64,000 nucleotides of DNA from Oscillospiraceae bacterium (GCA_022797115.1 JAAWKB010000001.1:1-64000); one strand, 5' to 3'. Positions 44,370-54,156 are shown, numbered from the stretch's first letter. Notes: generated by a model not told the origin, from the letters alone. Made by a program: numbers and translations.

Positions 44370-44432
44370 GTACATACTTTTCCTTGCATAGCGTTCGGTT
44401 TGATCCCTGTTCTTTCAAGAAAAAGTATGTAC
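44370..44432 (+). repeat. Palindromic intergenic repeat, copy D (longer hairpin)
   Basis: The core TGATCCCTGTTCTTTCAAGA plus AAAAG matches copies B and C. It lies inside a larger 12-bp inverted repeat (GTACATACTTTT at 44370-44381, AAAAGTATGTAC at 44421-44432) between ygeW and the kinase gene. Confidence 0.7.
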
Positions 44433-44464
44433 ACTAAAAGCTGTGATGGTTGAGGAAGAAGAGT

Positions 44465-45406
44465 ATGAGCAAGCGTATCGTCATCGCCCTGGGCGGCAAC
44501 GCCTTGGGCAGCACCCTGCCGGAGCAGGCCGCCGCTGTGAAAATCACTGCCCGTGCGATTGTGGATCTCATTGAGGACGGCAATCAGGTGGTGGTGGCCC
44601 ACGGCAACGGCCCCCAGGTGGGGATCATCAACAACGCCATGGCCGCCCTCCAGAAGGAGGACCCCAACCAGGGCTTTACGCCCCTGTCGGTCTGCGGCGC
44701 TATGAGCCAGGCTTATATTGGCTACGATCTGCAAAACGCTTTCCGGGAGGAGCTGCTCAACCGGGGCATCATCAACATGCCTGTCTGTTCCATTGTTACC
44801 CAGGTGGAGGTGGACCAGGCCGATCCGGCCTTCGAGAACCCCACCAAGCCCATCGGCAAGTTTATGACCGAGGCGGAGGCCCAAGCCTACCAAGCCTCTA
44901 CAGGCAACCCGGTCCGGGAGGACGCGGGGCGGGGGTGGCGGCGCTATGTGGCCTCCCCCCAGCCCAAGCACATCATTGAGGCCGGCGCCATCCGGGCGCT
45001 GACCGAGGACGGCCATCTGGTGATCTGCTGCGGCGGCGGCGGAATCCCCGTCTACCGCACGGAGAAAAACCACCTCAAGGGCGCGGCGGCGGTGATTGAC
45101 AAGGACTTCGCTTCTGAGCTGCTGGCGGAACAGCTGGACGCTGACATGTTGATTATCCTCACTGCTGTGGAGAAGGTGGCAATCAACTTCCGCAAGGAGA
45201 ACGAGCAGTGGCTGGACTCCATGACGCCTGCCGAGGCACGGCGGTACGCTGCGGAGGGCCAGTTTGCCCCTGGCTCCATGCTGCCCAAGGTGGAGGCTGC
45301 GGTGAAATTCGCAGAATCCAAGCCCGGCCGCCAGGCCCTGATTACCCTCCTGGAGAAGGCCCGGGATGGGATTGCCGGCAGGACAGGGACTGTGGTTGCG
45401 CAGTAA
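44465..45406 (+). CDS. arcC: Carbamate kinase
   Basis: 313 residues of the amino-acid kinase family: IVIALGGNALG at the start (phosphate binding), VVAHGNGPQVGIINN, the substrate segment VCGAMSQAYIGYDLQNA, and VICCGGGGIPV. It makes ATP and carbamate from carbamoyl phosphate and ADP. The ATG at 44465-44467 follows GAGGAAG; a TTG five codons upstream is less likely. Gene order ygeY-ygeW-arcC argues for a catabolic, energy-yielding role (YqeA-like). Confidence 0.95.
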   Translation: MSKRIVIALGGNALGSTLPEQAAAVKITARAIVDLIEDGNQVVVAHGNGPQVGIINNAMAALQKEDPNQGFTPLSVCGAMSQAYIGYDLQNAFREELLNRGIINMPVCSIVTQVEVDQADPAFENPTKPIGKFMTEAEAQAYQASTGNPVREDAGRGWRRYVASPQPKHIIEAGAIRALTEDGHLVICCGGGGIPVYRTEKNHLKGAAAVIDKDFASELLAEQLDADMLIILTAVEKVAINFRKENEQWLDSMTPAEARRYAAEGQFAPGSMLPKVEAAVKFAESKPGRQALITLLEKARDGIAGRTGTVVAQ

Positions 45407-45458
45407 AGCGGATGGCAGCCGCCCTCCATCTGTGAATACAGGTTCCCAATCAGACAAC

Positions 45459-45491
45459 AAGCGCCGGACAGGATGGCCCTGTCCGGCGCTT
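45459..45491 (+). terminator. Terminator of the ygeY-ygeW-arcC operon
   Basis: A perfect 14-bp stem (AAGCGCCGGACAGG / CCTGTCCGGCGCTT, loop of five). Confidence 0.72.
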
Positions 45492-45527
45492 CAGACTGTC
45501 AAAAAACCTCCGCTTTGACACGGAGAA

Positions 45528-45550
45528 GGGAGGGGCGGCACGCCCCTCCC
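45528..45550 (-). terminator. Hairpin downstream of the polyferredoxin gene
   Basis: A perfect 10-bp stem (GGGAGGGGCG / CGCCCCTCCC, loop of three) 18 bases past the minus-strand stop. Confidence 0.65.
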
Positions 45551-45567
45551 TCTCTAGCTATGTAGCT

Positions 45568-45957
45568 TTACTTCTCCTCCACGGACAGGATGCCCATGGG
45601 GCAGGCCTTGGCACAGATGCCGCAGGCAATGCACTTGCTGGGCGCAGCCGCCTCGGGGGCCATGACCATCACATGCATGGGGCAGGCCTCGACGCACTTG
45701 CCGCAGCCAACGCACTTCTTCTTATCGATCATGTACACGCCCTTGGCGTTCTGGGAGATCGCGCCCTCAGGGCATGTGCGGGCGCACTTGCCGCACATGA
45801 TGCAGTTGTTGACCTTGGGCTCGCCGTCAGGCTTGGCGGTGATGCGAATGCAGCTCAGATCCGGGTCAAACTTCTTGTAAAATGCCTCGGAGCAGGCACG
45901 CACGCAGGACAGGCACGCCATGCAGGGATTTTCTTTGCTGACAACCAGTTTTTTCAT
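45568..45957 (-). CDS. Polyferredoxin with four [4Fe-4S] motifs
   Basis: 129 residues with four C-x2-C-x2-C-x3-C motifs: NPCMACLSCVRAC, NNCIMCGKCARTC, KKCVGCGKCVEAC and SKCIACGICAKAC. It is soluble, with no membrane segment. It should shuttle electrons between redox enzymes; partners are not encoded next door. The ATG at 45955-45957 has GGAGG 11 bases upstream, slightly far. A TTGCAA-17-TAGGAT promoter lies upstream, and the gene stands alone. The tandem 4-cluster layout in so short a protein resembles the RnfB C-terminal region or hydrogenase subunits. Confidence 0.9.
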   Translation of the reverse strand: MKKLVVSKENPCMACLSCVRACSEAFYKKFDPDLSCIRITAKPDGEPKVNNCIMCGKCARTCPEGAISQNAKGVYMIDKKKCVGCGKCVEACPMHVMVMAPEAAAPSKCIACGICAKACPMGILSVEEK

Positions 45958-45998
45958 GTTGAGGAAAGCCTCCAATCCGTTTGAATGATTCCGCCTCT

Positions 45999-46027
45999 AT
46001 CCTACCAGAAATATTGTTAAATTGCAA
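45999..46027 (-). promoter_or_regulatory. Promoter of the polyferredoxin gene
   Basis: Minus strand TTGCAA (46022-46027), 17 bases, TAGGAT (45999-46004). Confidence 0.65.
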
Positions 46028-46065
46028 ACAATATTTTTGCCGGGCAGCGGCTGTTTTCCGGCCTG

Positions 46066-48009
46066 TTACCGGCTCCGCCGCCCCCTCCGGCCGCTGCCGG
46101 ACGGACGGTCCCGGCGTTCCTTACCGCGTGAGGAGCCCTGGTGCCGTCCGCTTTCTTTACCGCCCCGGCGGGGATGGCCGCTGTCTGGACGCTTTTCCTC
46201 TGTGCGGCCCGCCAGGGGCCGCACCAGACAGCCCTTTCCATAGCCAATCAAATCCTCCCGGCCGGCCCGGTGGAGGGCCTCCACCACCAGCCGCCGCAGC
46301 TCTGGCCGTTTCCACTGGAGCAGCGCCCGCTGGAGGGCCTTGTCATGGGGGCTCTTAGCCACGTAGACCGGCTCCATAGTCCGGGGGTCCAGCTCTGTAT
46401 ACCACATGCAGGTGGACAGGGTGCCGGGGGTGGGATAAAAGTCCTGGACCTGCTCCGGCTGGCGGCCCGTTTGATTGAGGAATACCGCCAGATCCACTGC
46501 GTCGCCCAGGGTGCAGCCCGGGTGGGAGCTCATCAGGTACGGTACCAGATATTGCTCCAGGCCGTAACGCTGGTTGAGACGCTGGTATTTTTCCCGGAAC
46601 CGTTCGTACACATCAAAATGGGGCTTGCCCATATAGTCGAGCACCCGGGAGGAGCAGTGCTCCGGAGCCACCTTCAGCTGGCCGGAGATGTGATGCTTGA
46701 CCAGCTCGGAAAAGAATTCACTGTTTTTCTCGCACAGCATGTAGTCATACCGGATGCCGCTGCGGATGAACACCTTTTTTACCCCCGGTATGGCCCGGAC
46801 CTTCCGCAGGAGCGCCAGATAGTCGCTATGGTCCGGGTCCAGGTTCTTGCAGGGCGCGGGGGCCAGGCAGGAGCGGTTTTTGCACATGCCGTTTTTCAGC
46901 TGCTGCTTGCAGGAGGGATGCCGGAAGTTGGCGGAGGGACCCCCTACGTCGTGGACATAGCCCTTGAACTTGGGGTCCTGGACGAAGCCCTCCACTTCCC
47001 GGACAACGCTCTCATGGCTGCGGGAGGTAATCATCCGCCCCTGGTGGAAGGCCAGGGAGCAGAAGTTGCACCCGCCAAAGCAGCCCCGGTTGTGGGTGAC
47101 GGAGAAGCGGACTTCCTCAATAGCGGCCACGCCGCCCAGGCTGTCGTACATGGGGTGTACCTCCCGGGCGTAGGGCAGCCCGGCCACCGCGTCCAGCTCA
47201 TCCCGGCCCAGAGGCATGGCGGGCGGGTTGACCACCAGCAGATGGCTGCCGTGGCGCTGGCAGACCGCCTTGCCCCGGATCGGGTCGTGCTCATCGTATT
47301 CGATTCTGGTGGCCACGGCATAGTCCCGCTTGTCCGACGACACCGCCTCAAACGACGGGATCGCGACAGAAGGAAAGGCGCAGCGGCCTTTCCCCTTCGC
47401 TGCCCATGCCGTCCCCCGGATGTCCGTAAGCTGCTCCACCGGCTCCCCTTTCGCCAGGCGGCGGGCGATCTCCCGGGTGGCCCGCTCCCCCATGCCATAG
47501 ACCAGAAGATCCGCCTGGGCGTCAAGAAGGATGGAGCGGCGCACCGCGTCATCCCAGTAATCGTAGTGGGCGAAGCGGCGCAGGCTGGCCTCCAGGCCCC
47601 CGATCACGATGGGCGTGTCCGGGAACGCCTCCCGGGCCCGGTTGGCGTAGACGATGGTGGGCCGGTCGGGCCGCAGGCCCATCCGGCTGCCGGGGCTGTA
47701 GGCGTCGCTGGAGCGGCGTTTTTTGGCGGCAGTATAGTGGGCCACCATGGAGTCGATGTTCCCCCCGCCGATCAGCACGCCGTAGCGGGGTTTCCCCATG
47801 GCGCAAAATGCGCCGGCGCTGTGCCAGTCCGGCTGGGCGAGGACGGCTACACGGTAGCCCTCCGACTCCAGAACCCGGGAGATGATGGCGGTACCAAAGC
47901 TGGGGTGGTCAATATAGGCGTCGGCGGTGACAACGAGGAAGTCGTAGTACCACCAGCCTCTGCTTTGCATGTCCTCCCGGGAGACAGGGAGAAAGCTGAG
48001 AGAATCCAT
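46066..48009 (-). CDS. ygiQ: YgiQ family radical SAM protein
   Basis: 647 residues. The radical SAM motif NRGCFGGCNFCS (C-x3-C-x2-C) is near residue 300. It is preceded by a B12-binding-like N-terminal region with SREDMQSRGW and VIGGLEASLRRFAHYDYW, both characteristic of YgiQ (UPF0313). The C-terminal tail is Arg/Lys/Gly-rich and disordered, also typical. Substrate unknown for the family. The ATG at 48007-48009 follows AAGGAGG by five bases. It lies 52 bases after the XRE-S24 gene and may be co-transcribed with it. Confidence 0.92.
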   Translation of the reverse strand: MDSLSFLPVSREDMQSRGWWYYDFLVVTADAYIDHPSFGTAIISRVLESEGYRVAVLAQPDWHSAGAFCAMGKPRYGVLIGGGNIDSMVAHYTAAKKRRSSDAYSPGSRMGLRPDRPTIVYANRAREAFPDTPIVIGGLEASLRRFAHYDYWDDAVRRSILLDAQADLLVYGMGERATREIARRLAKGEPVEQLTDIRGTAWAAKGKGRCAFPSVAIPSFEAVSSDKRDYAVATRIEYDEHDPIRGKAVCQRHGSHLLVVNPPAMPLGRDELDAVAGLPYAREVHPMYDSLGGVAAIEEVRFSVTHNRGCFGGCNFCSLAFHQGRMITSRSHESVVREVEGFVQDPKFKGYVHDVGGPSANFRHPSCKQQLKNGMCKNRSCLAPAPCKNLDPDHSDYLALLRKVRAIPGVKKVFIRSGIRYDYMLCEKNSEFFSELVKHHISGQLKVAPEHCSSRVLDYMGKPHFDVYERFREKYQRLNQRYGLEQYLVPYLMSSHPGCTLGDAVDLAVFLNQTGRQPEQVQDFYPTPGTLSTCMWYTELDPRTMEPVYVAKSPHDKALQRALLQWKRPELRRLVVEALHRAGREDLIGYGKGCLVRPLAGRTEEKRPDSGHPRRGGKESGRHQGSSRGKERRDRPSGSGRRGRRSR

Positions 48010-48061
48010 GTCGCCTCCTTCTTCGCGCTGCGGCGCGAGGGTGTATGATTTCCAGGCCCGG

Positions 48062-48814
48062 TTACACCGGCGGCTGGGGGCGGGAGGGGAGAAGCACCCG
48101 GCCAAAGCAGACCATGCTGCGCCCGCTGTCCCGGGGCAGGACCACGTCGGCGTCCGCCCGGAGGCGGTTGAGGGAGAACAGGTAGACCATGCCAAGCACG
48201 TCCCGCACGTACTGCTTGCACAGCATCTCCCCGTCTACGCAGAAAATCCCCACATCGCCGCTGGACAGGGGGTCCCGGTTGACATAGGCGATGGAGCCGT
48301 CCATGATATAGGGCTCCATGGAGTCGCCCTGGATGCGCACGGCAAACTCCGCCCCCCGGGGGACGCTGCCGGTGACGTCGATATAGTCGAAGTCCTCCCC
48401 AAACACCGGGGCTGTGTAGCCCGCCGCCGCCGGGCAGCGGTAGAGGGGGATCTGGCGGACCTCCGCAGCGGCGGGCGCGTCCCCCTCCAGGTCCGCCTGG
48501 TAGGCGCCCAGCGCATCCGCCACCGCATGGAGGGTCTGCCGCCCGGTGGTGCGCAGGCCGCGGTACTTCTTTACAAGGGACTGCTCATCCGCCGAGCAGT
48601 GGAACGCCCGGCCAGTGAACGAGTCCTGATAGAGGTAGTTCGGCTCGATCTCCAGCACGCGGAACAGGCGCAGCAGCACATCCTCCCGCATGGCGTTCAG
48701 GCCGTTTTCGTAGTTGCTGACAGCGGACAGGCTCACGCCCAGCGCCTTGGCCAGCTCCCCCTGGCTGAGGCCCAGCTCCTTTCGCCGCTCACGCAGCCTC
48801 TGTCCAAAGCTCAT
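48062..48814 (-). CDS. XRE-HTH repressor with S24 (LexA-like) peptidase domain
   Basis: 250 residues. An N-terminal XRE helix-turn-helix (about 5-60: LGLSQGELAKALGVSLSAVSNYENG) is followed by a C-terminal S24 domain (about 150-245) with the catalytic Ser in IQGDSMEPYIMDGS and the Lys in GEMLCKQYVRD. Such repressors cleave themselves when RecA is activated, or sense other stress. Not LexA itself, whose HTH is winged and different. This could be a domesticated phage-type repressor. It lies in a divergent promoter region with its own TTGACT-17-TATCCT. Confidence 0.9.
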   Translation of the reverse strand: MSFGQRLRERRKELGLSQGELAKALGVSLSAVSNYENGLNAMREDVLLRLFRVLEIEPNYLYQDSFTGRAFHCSADEQSLVKKYRGLRTTGRQTLHAVADALGAYQADLEGDAPAAAEVRQIPLYRCPAAAGYTAPVFGEDFDYIDVTGSVPRGAEFAVRIQGDSMEPYIMDGSIAYVNRDPLSSGDVGIFCVDGEMLCKQYVRDVLGMVYLFSLNRLRADADVVLPRDSGRSMVCFGRVLLPSRPQPPV

Positions 48815-48842
48815 GTTCCCGCCTCCTTTGTGAGATATATAT

Positions 48843-48871
48843 AGGATATCTGGTTCATTTCAAAAAGTCAA
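48843..48871 (-). promoter_or_regulatory. Promoter of the XRE-S24 repressor gene
   Basis: Minus strand TTGACT (48866-48871), 17 bases, TATCCT (48843-48848). Confidence 0.72.
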
Positions 48872-48892
48872 CAGCAAAGTTGAAATTAACAC

Positions 48893-48921
48893 TTGACATT
48901 ACAGGAAAGATGTGCTAGGAT
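48893..48921 (+). promoter_or_regulatory. Divergent plus-strand promoter with no clear gene
   Basis: TTGACA (48893-48898), 17 bases, TAGGAT (48916-48921). It points toward the 3' ends of the tRNA genes; no convincing gene follows before 49051. Confidence 0.6.
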
Positions 48922-49039
48922 ATCCACATAAACGAACTGCCGTTTCTTAATAAAGGCGGAATCAAAGAACTACTGTTCAGAACCAAGGGGACAACCAGAG
49001 GAAAGGGGGGCCATGGCCGGCGGAAAGCAGGATGGCTGG

Positions 49040-49074
49040 GGAACAGAAAACCGCCGCACCTTACGGCACGGCGG
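49040..49074 (-). terminator. Terminator of the tRNA-Thr/tRNA-Tyr operon
   Basis: Minus-strand stem CCGCCGTGCC / GGTGCGGCGG (loop GTAA) followed by TTTTCTGTT. Confidence 0.85.
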
Positions 49075-49080
49075 TCTGTC

Positions 49081-49165
49081 TGGTGGGAGCGGGTGGATTC
49101 GAACCACCGAAGTCGAAGACAACAGATTTACAGTCTGCCCCCTTTGGCCACTCGGGAACGCTCCC
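49081..49165 (-). tRNA. tRNA-Tyr (GTA)
   Basis: 85 bases with encoded CCA. The acceptor stem is GGGAGCG/CGCTCCC, the anticodon loop reads ACTGTAAAT with anticodon GTA, a long variable arm is present (type II, as bacterial tRNA-Tyr), and the T loop is GGTTCGAATCC. Second gene of a two-tRNA unit. Confidence 0.97.
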
Positions 49166-49196
49166 ATATTACATTGGCTGTACAAGCGAAGATAGG

Positions 49197-49272
49197 TGGA
49201 GCTGGTAGACGGACTCGAACCCCCGACCTGCTGATTACAAATCAGCTGCTCTACCAACTGAGCTATACCAGC
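49197..49272 (-). tRNA. tRNA-Thr (TGT)
   Basis: 76 bases with encoded CCA. Acceptor GCTGGTA/TACCAGC, D arm AGCTCAGTTGGTAGAGC, anticodon loop TTTGTAA with anticodon TGT, T arm GGGGGTTCGAGTCC. First gene of the tRNA unit. Confidence 0.97.
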
Positions 49273-49291
49273 ACGTTCAGCAACGTGTTGT

Positions 49292-49320
49292 ATAATAACA
49301 GACTTTCTTCGATTTGTCAA
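49292..49320 (-). promoter_or_regulatory. Promoter of the tRNA operon
   Basis: Minus strand TTGACA (49315-49320), 17 bases, TATTAT (49292-49297), 20 bases before the tRNA-Thr 5' end. Confidence 0.85.
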
Positions 49321-49352
49321 CCTCTAAATCTCATTTTAGGAGGAAAATTTTT

Positions 49353-49553
49353 TTGAGGACTGTACATAAGACATACCAGGACCCCCAGCGGGCCTATCCG
49401 GTGGGGATATGCAGCCAGTGCGGGCGGGATCTGTACCCGGGCTCGCCCTGCTGGCGGCTGTGTGGGCAGAGCCTGTGCGGGGACTGCCTGCTTCCCTGGC
49501 TGATGGATGAGCTGGCCGCCTTCCGTGTGCGGTGGGAGGAGGCGCGGCAATGA
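49353..49553 (+). CDS. Small Cys-rich (zinc-ribbon-like) protein, unknown function
   Basis: 66 residues from the TTG at 49353-49355, nine bases after AGGAGG (reads LRTVHKTYQDPQ). Cysteines are arranged as CSQC, SPCWRLC and LCGDC, suggesting a small zinc-binding module, followed by an acidic helix (LMDELAAFRVRWEE). Its stop overlaps the next ATG (ATGA). It is the first of three tiny coupled genes next to the tRNAs. Such trios occur in phage-like regions, but I do not recognise this protein. Confidence 0.7.
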   Translation: MRTVHKTYQDPQRAYPVGICSQCGRDLYPGSPCWRLCGQSLCGDCLLPWLMDELAAFRVRWEEARQ

Positions 49554-49759
49554 CATTGATGCATATGGCAGCCAGCTACCGGCACAGCGGGGAACTGATC
49601 CGGCTGCGGATCATCGCGCTGAAGGACCAGGCCCGCTCGGCGGAGCCGGAGGAACGCCGCCAGCTGGAGCAGCGGATCAAGGATCTCAACACGCTCTACC
49701 GGGAGACGCGGGAGACCGCCGTGATCCTGGAGCGGTATTATGACAGGAGGTATCACTGA
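49550..49759 (+). CDS. Small helical protein, unknown function (69 aa)
   Basis: 69 residues from MTLMHMAASYRHSGELIRLR. The sequence is a charged, largely helical coiled-coil type (RLRIIALKDQARSAEPEERR then LEQRIKDLNTLYRETRE). ATGA overlap with the preceding gene; GGAGG lies seven bases before the ATG. It is followed directly by the sigma-region-4-like gene. Proteins of this kind are seen in prophage regulatory stretches, but function is not assigned. Confidence 0.68.
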   Translation: MTLMHMAASYRHSGELIRLRIIALKDQARSAEPEERRQLEQRIKDLNTLYRETRETAVILERYYDRRYH

Positions 49760-49760
49760 T

Positions 49761-50072
49761 ATGGAACGCTATCGCGCCGCCAAGCCCGCCCTCACGCGGC
49801 GGGACAACGAGTTTTTGGGGGACATGGCCGCCTGGGAGCAGTCCCACAGTGGGGACAACAGTGAGCAGATCGCACGCCTGCGGCGGAACCTGCGGCGGGT
49901 GTGGGAGGCCGAGCTGACAGAGCGGCAGTCCCAGATGCTCCACATGTATTATGATTTGGGACTGAATATGCCGCGGATCGCACAGGAGCTGGGGATCACC
50001 AAATCCGCCGTGTCCCGCACCCTGTCCCGGGGCCGGACACGGCTAAAAAGATACTTGCAATATAGCCTATAA
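49761..50072 (+). CDS. Sigma-70 region 4-like DNA-binding protein
   Basis: 103 residues from the ATG at 49761 (MERYRAAKPALTRRDNE), with GGAGG ten bases upstream. The C-terminal half LTERQSQMLHMYYDLGLNMP-RIAQELGITKSAVSRTLSRG is a sigma region 4 helix-turn-helix (-35 recognition type). There is no region 2, so it is not a complete sigma factor. It may act as a late-gene activator as in phages, or as a transcription regulator of this small operon. Starts one base after the previous stop. Confidence 0.82.
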   Translation: MERYRAAKPALTRRDNEFLGDMAAWEQSHSGDNSEQIARLRRNLRRVWEAELTERQSQMLHMYYDLGLNMPRIAQELGITKSAVSRTLSRGRTRLKRYLQYSL

Positions 50073-50122
50073 TCTGGTACACTTCCTCTCAGCGGGGCTG
50101 TCCGCGAGAGGGGGACGTACAT

Positions 50123-51007
50123 ATGGTACAAAACGCGATGAAAAGCAGCTGGGGAAGACTCTTTGTAGCTATTATGGGCGCTCTGATCTATGCGCTGGGG
50201 ATTAACCTGTTTGTGGCCCCGCTGGGCCTGTTTACCGGCGGGCTGATGGGCCTGTGTCAGCTGCTGCGCTCGCTGATTTTGATGCTGCTGGGGATTGAAT
50301 CGCTGAACTTTGAGCTGGCTGGCGTCATCCTGTACGCTTTCAATGTCCCGCTGCTGATTCTGGCCTACCGTTCCATGGGGCGGGTTTTCTTCCGGAACAC
50401 ACTGATCTGCTCCACCGCCTATGCGGTGTTTGCCAGCGTTGTGCCCGTCCCGGCTGCCCCCATTGTGGAGGACATGCTCACCGGCTGTTTGTTGGGCGGC
50501 GTGATTTCCGGTGTGGGCTCGGGGCTGGCCCTGACCAGCGGCTGCTGCGGCGGCGGGCTGGACCTGCTGGGGCTGTATCTGGCAAAGCGGGGGGCCAAGG
50601 TCACGATTGGGCGTTTTAACCTGGCGTTCAATGCGGTGCTCTTTGCTACCTGCGGGGTACTCTTCGACCTGACCACGCTGATCTACTCCGTGCTGAACAC
50701 CATTTTCAACGCCATGGCAATTGACCGCGCCCACCGGCAGAGCGTGACGGTACAGGTGCTGATCTTCACAAAGAAGGACGGCGATGAGGTGGACCGCTTC
50801 ATCATAGACAACCTGCACCGGGGGATCACCCGTTGGGAGGGCAAGGGCGTCTACACCGGGGAGGCTACCCACATCCTGTGCGTATGTATGAACAAGTATG
50901 AAATCGATGACCTGCGGGACGCGCTGGGCCGTATCGACCCCAAGGCGTTCTTTATCGTCCAGGAGGGCGTCCATGTGAGCACCAACTTTGAACGGCGTCT
51001 GTCATAA
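50123..51007 (+). CDS. YitT family membrane protein (DUF161/DUF2179)
   Basis: 294 residues. The N-terminal membrane part has about five helices (1-195: GALIYALGINLFVAPLGLFT, CGGGLDLLGLYLAKRG). The C-terminal cytoplasmic DUF2179 domain (about 210-290) has VTVQVLIFTKKDGDEVDRFI and GEATHILCVCMNKYEIDDLR. Transport function unknown in the family. The ATG follows GAGAGGGGGA. Probably separate from the three tiny genes upstream. Confidence 0.92.
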   Translation: MVQNAMKSSWGRLFVAIMGALIYALGINLFVAPLGLFTGGLMGLCQLLRSLILMLLGIESLNFELAGVILYAFNVPLLILAYRSMGRVFFRNTLICSTAYAVFASVVPVPAAPIVEDMLTGCLLGGVISGVGSGLALTSGCCGGGLDLLGLYLAKRGAKVTIGRFNLAFNAVLFATCGVLFDLTTLIYSVLNTIFNAMAIDRAHRQSVTVQVLIFTKKDGDEVDRFIIDNLHRGITRWEGKGVYTGEATHILCVCMNKYEIDDLRDALGRIDPKAFFIVQEGVHVSTNFERRLS

Positions 51008-51020
51008 GGAATCAAATCCC

Positions 51021-51047
51021 AGAGGGGGCGGCTAAGCCGCCCCCTCT
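51021..51047. terminator. Terminator between yitT-like gene and ptsG
   Basis: A perfect 12-bp stem (AGAGGGGGCGGC / GCCGCCCCCTCT, loop TAA) between convergent genes. Confidence 0.78.
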
Positions 51048-51055
51048 CTGACTGT

Positions 51056-53197
<2,142 letters not shown>

Positions 53198-53217
53198 TCA
53201 ATAGTTGGCGCATATAT

Positions 53218-53268
53218 AAAACCCATACCAGGCGCACGGGTCCCGGCCCGACCGCCTGGTATGGGTTT
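53218..53268 (-). terminator. Leader terminator of ptsG (antitermination-controlled)
   Basis: Minus-strand stem AAACCCATACCAGGCG / CGCCTGGTATGGGTTT followed by TATAT, between glcT and ptsG. It overlaps the RAT sequence at its 5' arm. Confidence 0.9.
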
Positions 53269-53291
53269 CGCCCGCTCTGCGGTAACGACCC
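53263..53291 (-). promoter_or_regulatory. RAT (ribonucleic antiterminator) for ptsG
   Basis: A 29-base sequence beginning GGGTCGTTACCGCAGAGCGG and ending CGAAACCC. It fits the BglG/LicT/GlcT RAT pattern (GTTAC near the 5' side, GGGC-AAACC at the 3' side) and overlaps the terminator 5' arm as in known systems. Confidence 0.85.
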
Positions 53292-53298
53292 CAGCCCC

Positions 53299-54156
53299 CT
53301 ATTTCCCGCCGGTATTGATCCGCTTGAGGTGGATGGTCAGGTAGATGAGCTCTTCCTCCGTGAGCTCCTTGTGGTAGGTGTTGCGCACATAGTCCCCCAC
53401 GCACTGGGCGCACCGGTAATGCTGCTTGCAGCTGCGGGCGATCATCTGCCGGAACAGCGCGTCGTTCTCGCCGCTGCCGTCCGGGATGGCCTGCCCCTGG
53501 AACAGCCGCTGGGCAAAGTAGCGCAGATGTACCACAAAACGGCTGAAGTCCAGGGATTCCCGGTCATAGGTTTTCTGGTAGTAGTATTCTACCACCGCCA
53601 GCGTCCCTTCAATCATGCGGGTGATCTCATACATATCGCTCATGTTGGTGTTTAATTCCGCATTGACGATGTGCAGGGCGATAAACGCCGCCTCGCTCTC
53701 GCTCAAATCCACCTGGGTCTGCTCCCGGATCAGCCGCAGGCAGTACTGCCCCAAGCGGTATTCGGTGGGGTAATAGCACATGATGGCCCCCTGCAGAGGG
53801 TTGCTGAAGGCGATCCCCTCCTGCTTGCGCTTGATGGCGAAGCTGATGTGGTCGGCCAGGGTGATGAGCAGGGATTCGTTGAGGGGGGAGGTGATCTCGC
53901 CCTTCACGTATTCGATCAGCTCCTGGGTCAGGCGCAGATGCTCCAGCGGGATCTGCTCACACAGCTCCCGGAGCTTGCGCTGCTCGGTCTTCCCCTCCAT
54001 GCGGTAGGATTTCTCCACCAGGGCAGGGTCCACCCGCTCGCCGGTTTTGCGCTGGAAACCCAGCCCCCTGCCGGTGACGATCATCTCCCCGCCCTTTTCG
54101 TCGACAACGCAGAGGATATTGTTGTTGATGACCTTTTTAATCCGCAAGTCCCCCAC
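53299..54156 (-). CDS. glcT: PRD-containing transcriptional antiterminator (GlcT/LicT family)
   Basis: 285 residues. The N-terminal RNA-binding domain (1-55: IKKVINNNILCVVDEKGGE, GRGLGFQRKTGERVD) is followed by two PTS regulation domains (about 70-170 and 175-285) with regulatory histidines in LADHISFAIKR, FIALHIVNAE and IYLTIHLKR. When sugar is present it binds a RAT and prevents termination. It lies upstream of ptsG, with RATs both before its own gene and before ptsG, implying autoregulation. Confidence 0.95.
   Translation of the reverse strand: MGDLRIKKVINNNILCVVDEKGGEMIVTGRGLGFQRKTGERVDPALVEKSYRMEGKTEQRKLRELCEQIPLEHLRLTQELIEYVKGEITSPLNESLLITLADHISFAIKRKQEGIAFSNPLQGAIMCYYPTEYRLGQYCLRLIREQTQVDLSESEAAFIALHIVNAELNTNMSDMYEITRMIEGTLAVVEYYYQKTYDRESLDFSRFVVHLRYFAQRLFQGQAIPDGSGENDALFRQMIARSCKQHYRCAQCVGDYVRNTYHKELTEEELIYLTIHLKRINTGGK

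Noticed and set aside
41566-44418. 950-codon open frame antisense to ygeY and ygeW
   Set aside because: Shadow frame over two well-defined enzymes; no motifs or ribosome site.
48062-48814. LexA SOS repressor
   Set aside because: The DNA-binding domain is an XRE type, not the LexA winged helix, so only the S24 domain is shared.
49013-49195. 60-codon plus-strand frame after GGAAAGGGGGG
   Set aside because: It runs through the antisense of tRNA-Tyr, a frequent source of false genes.
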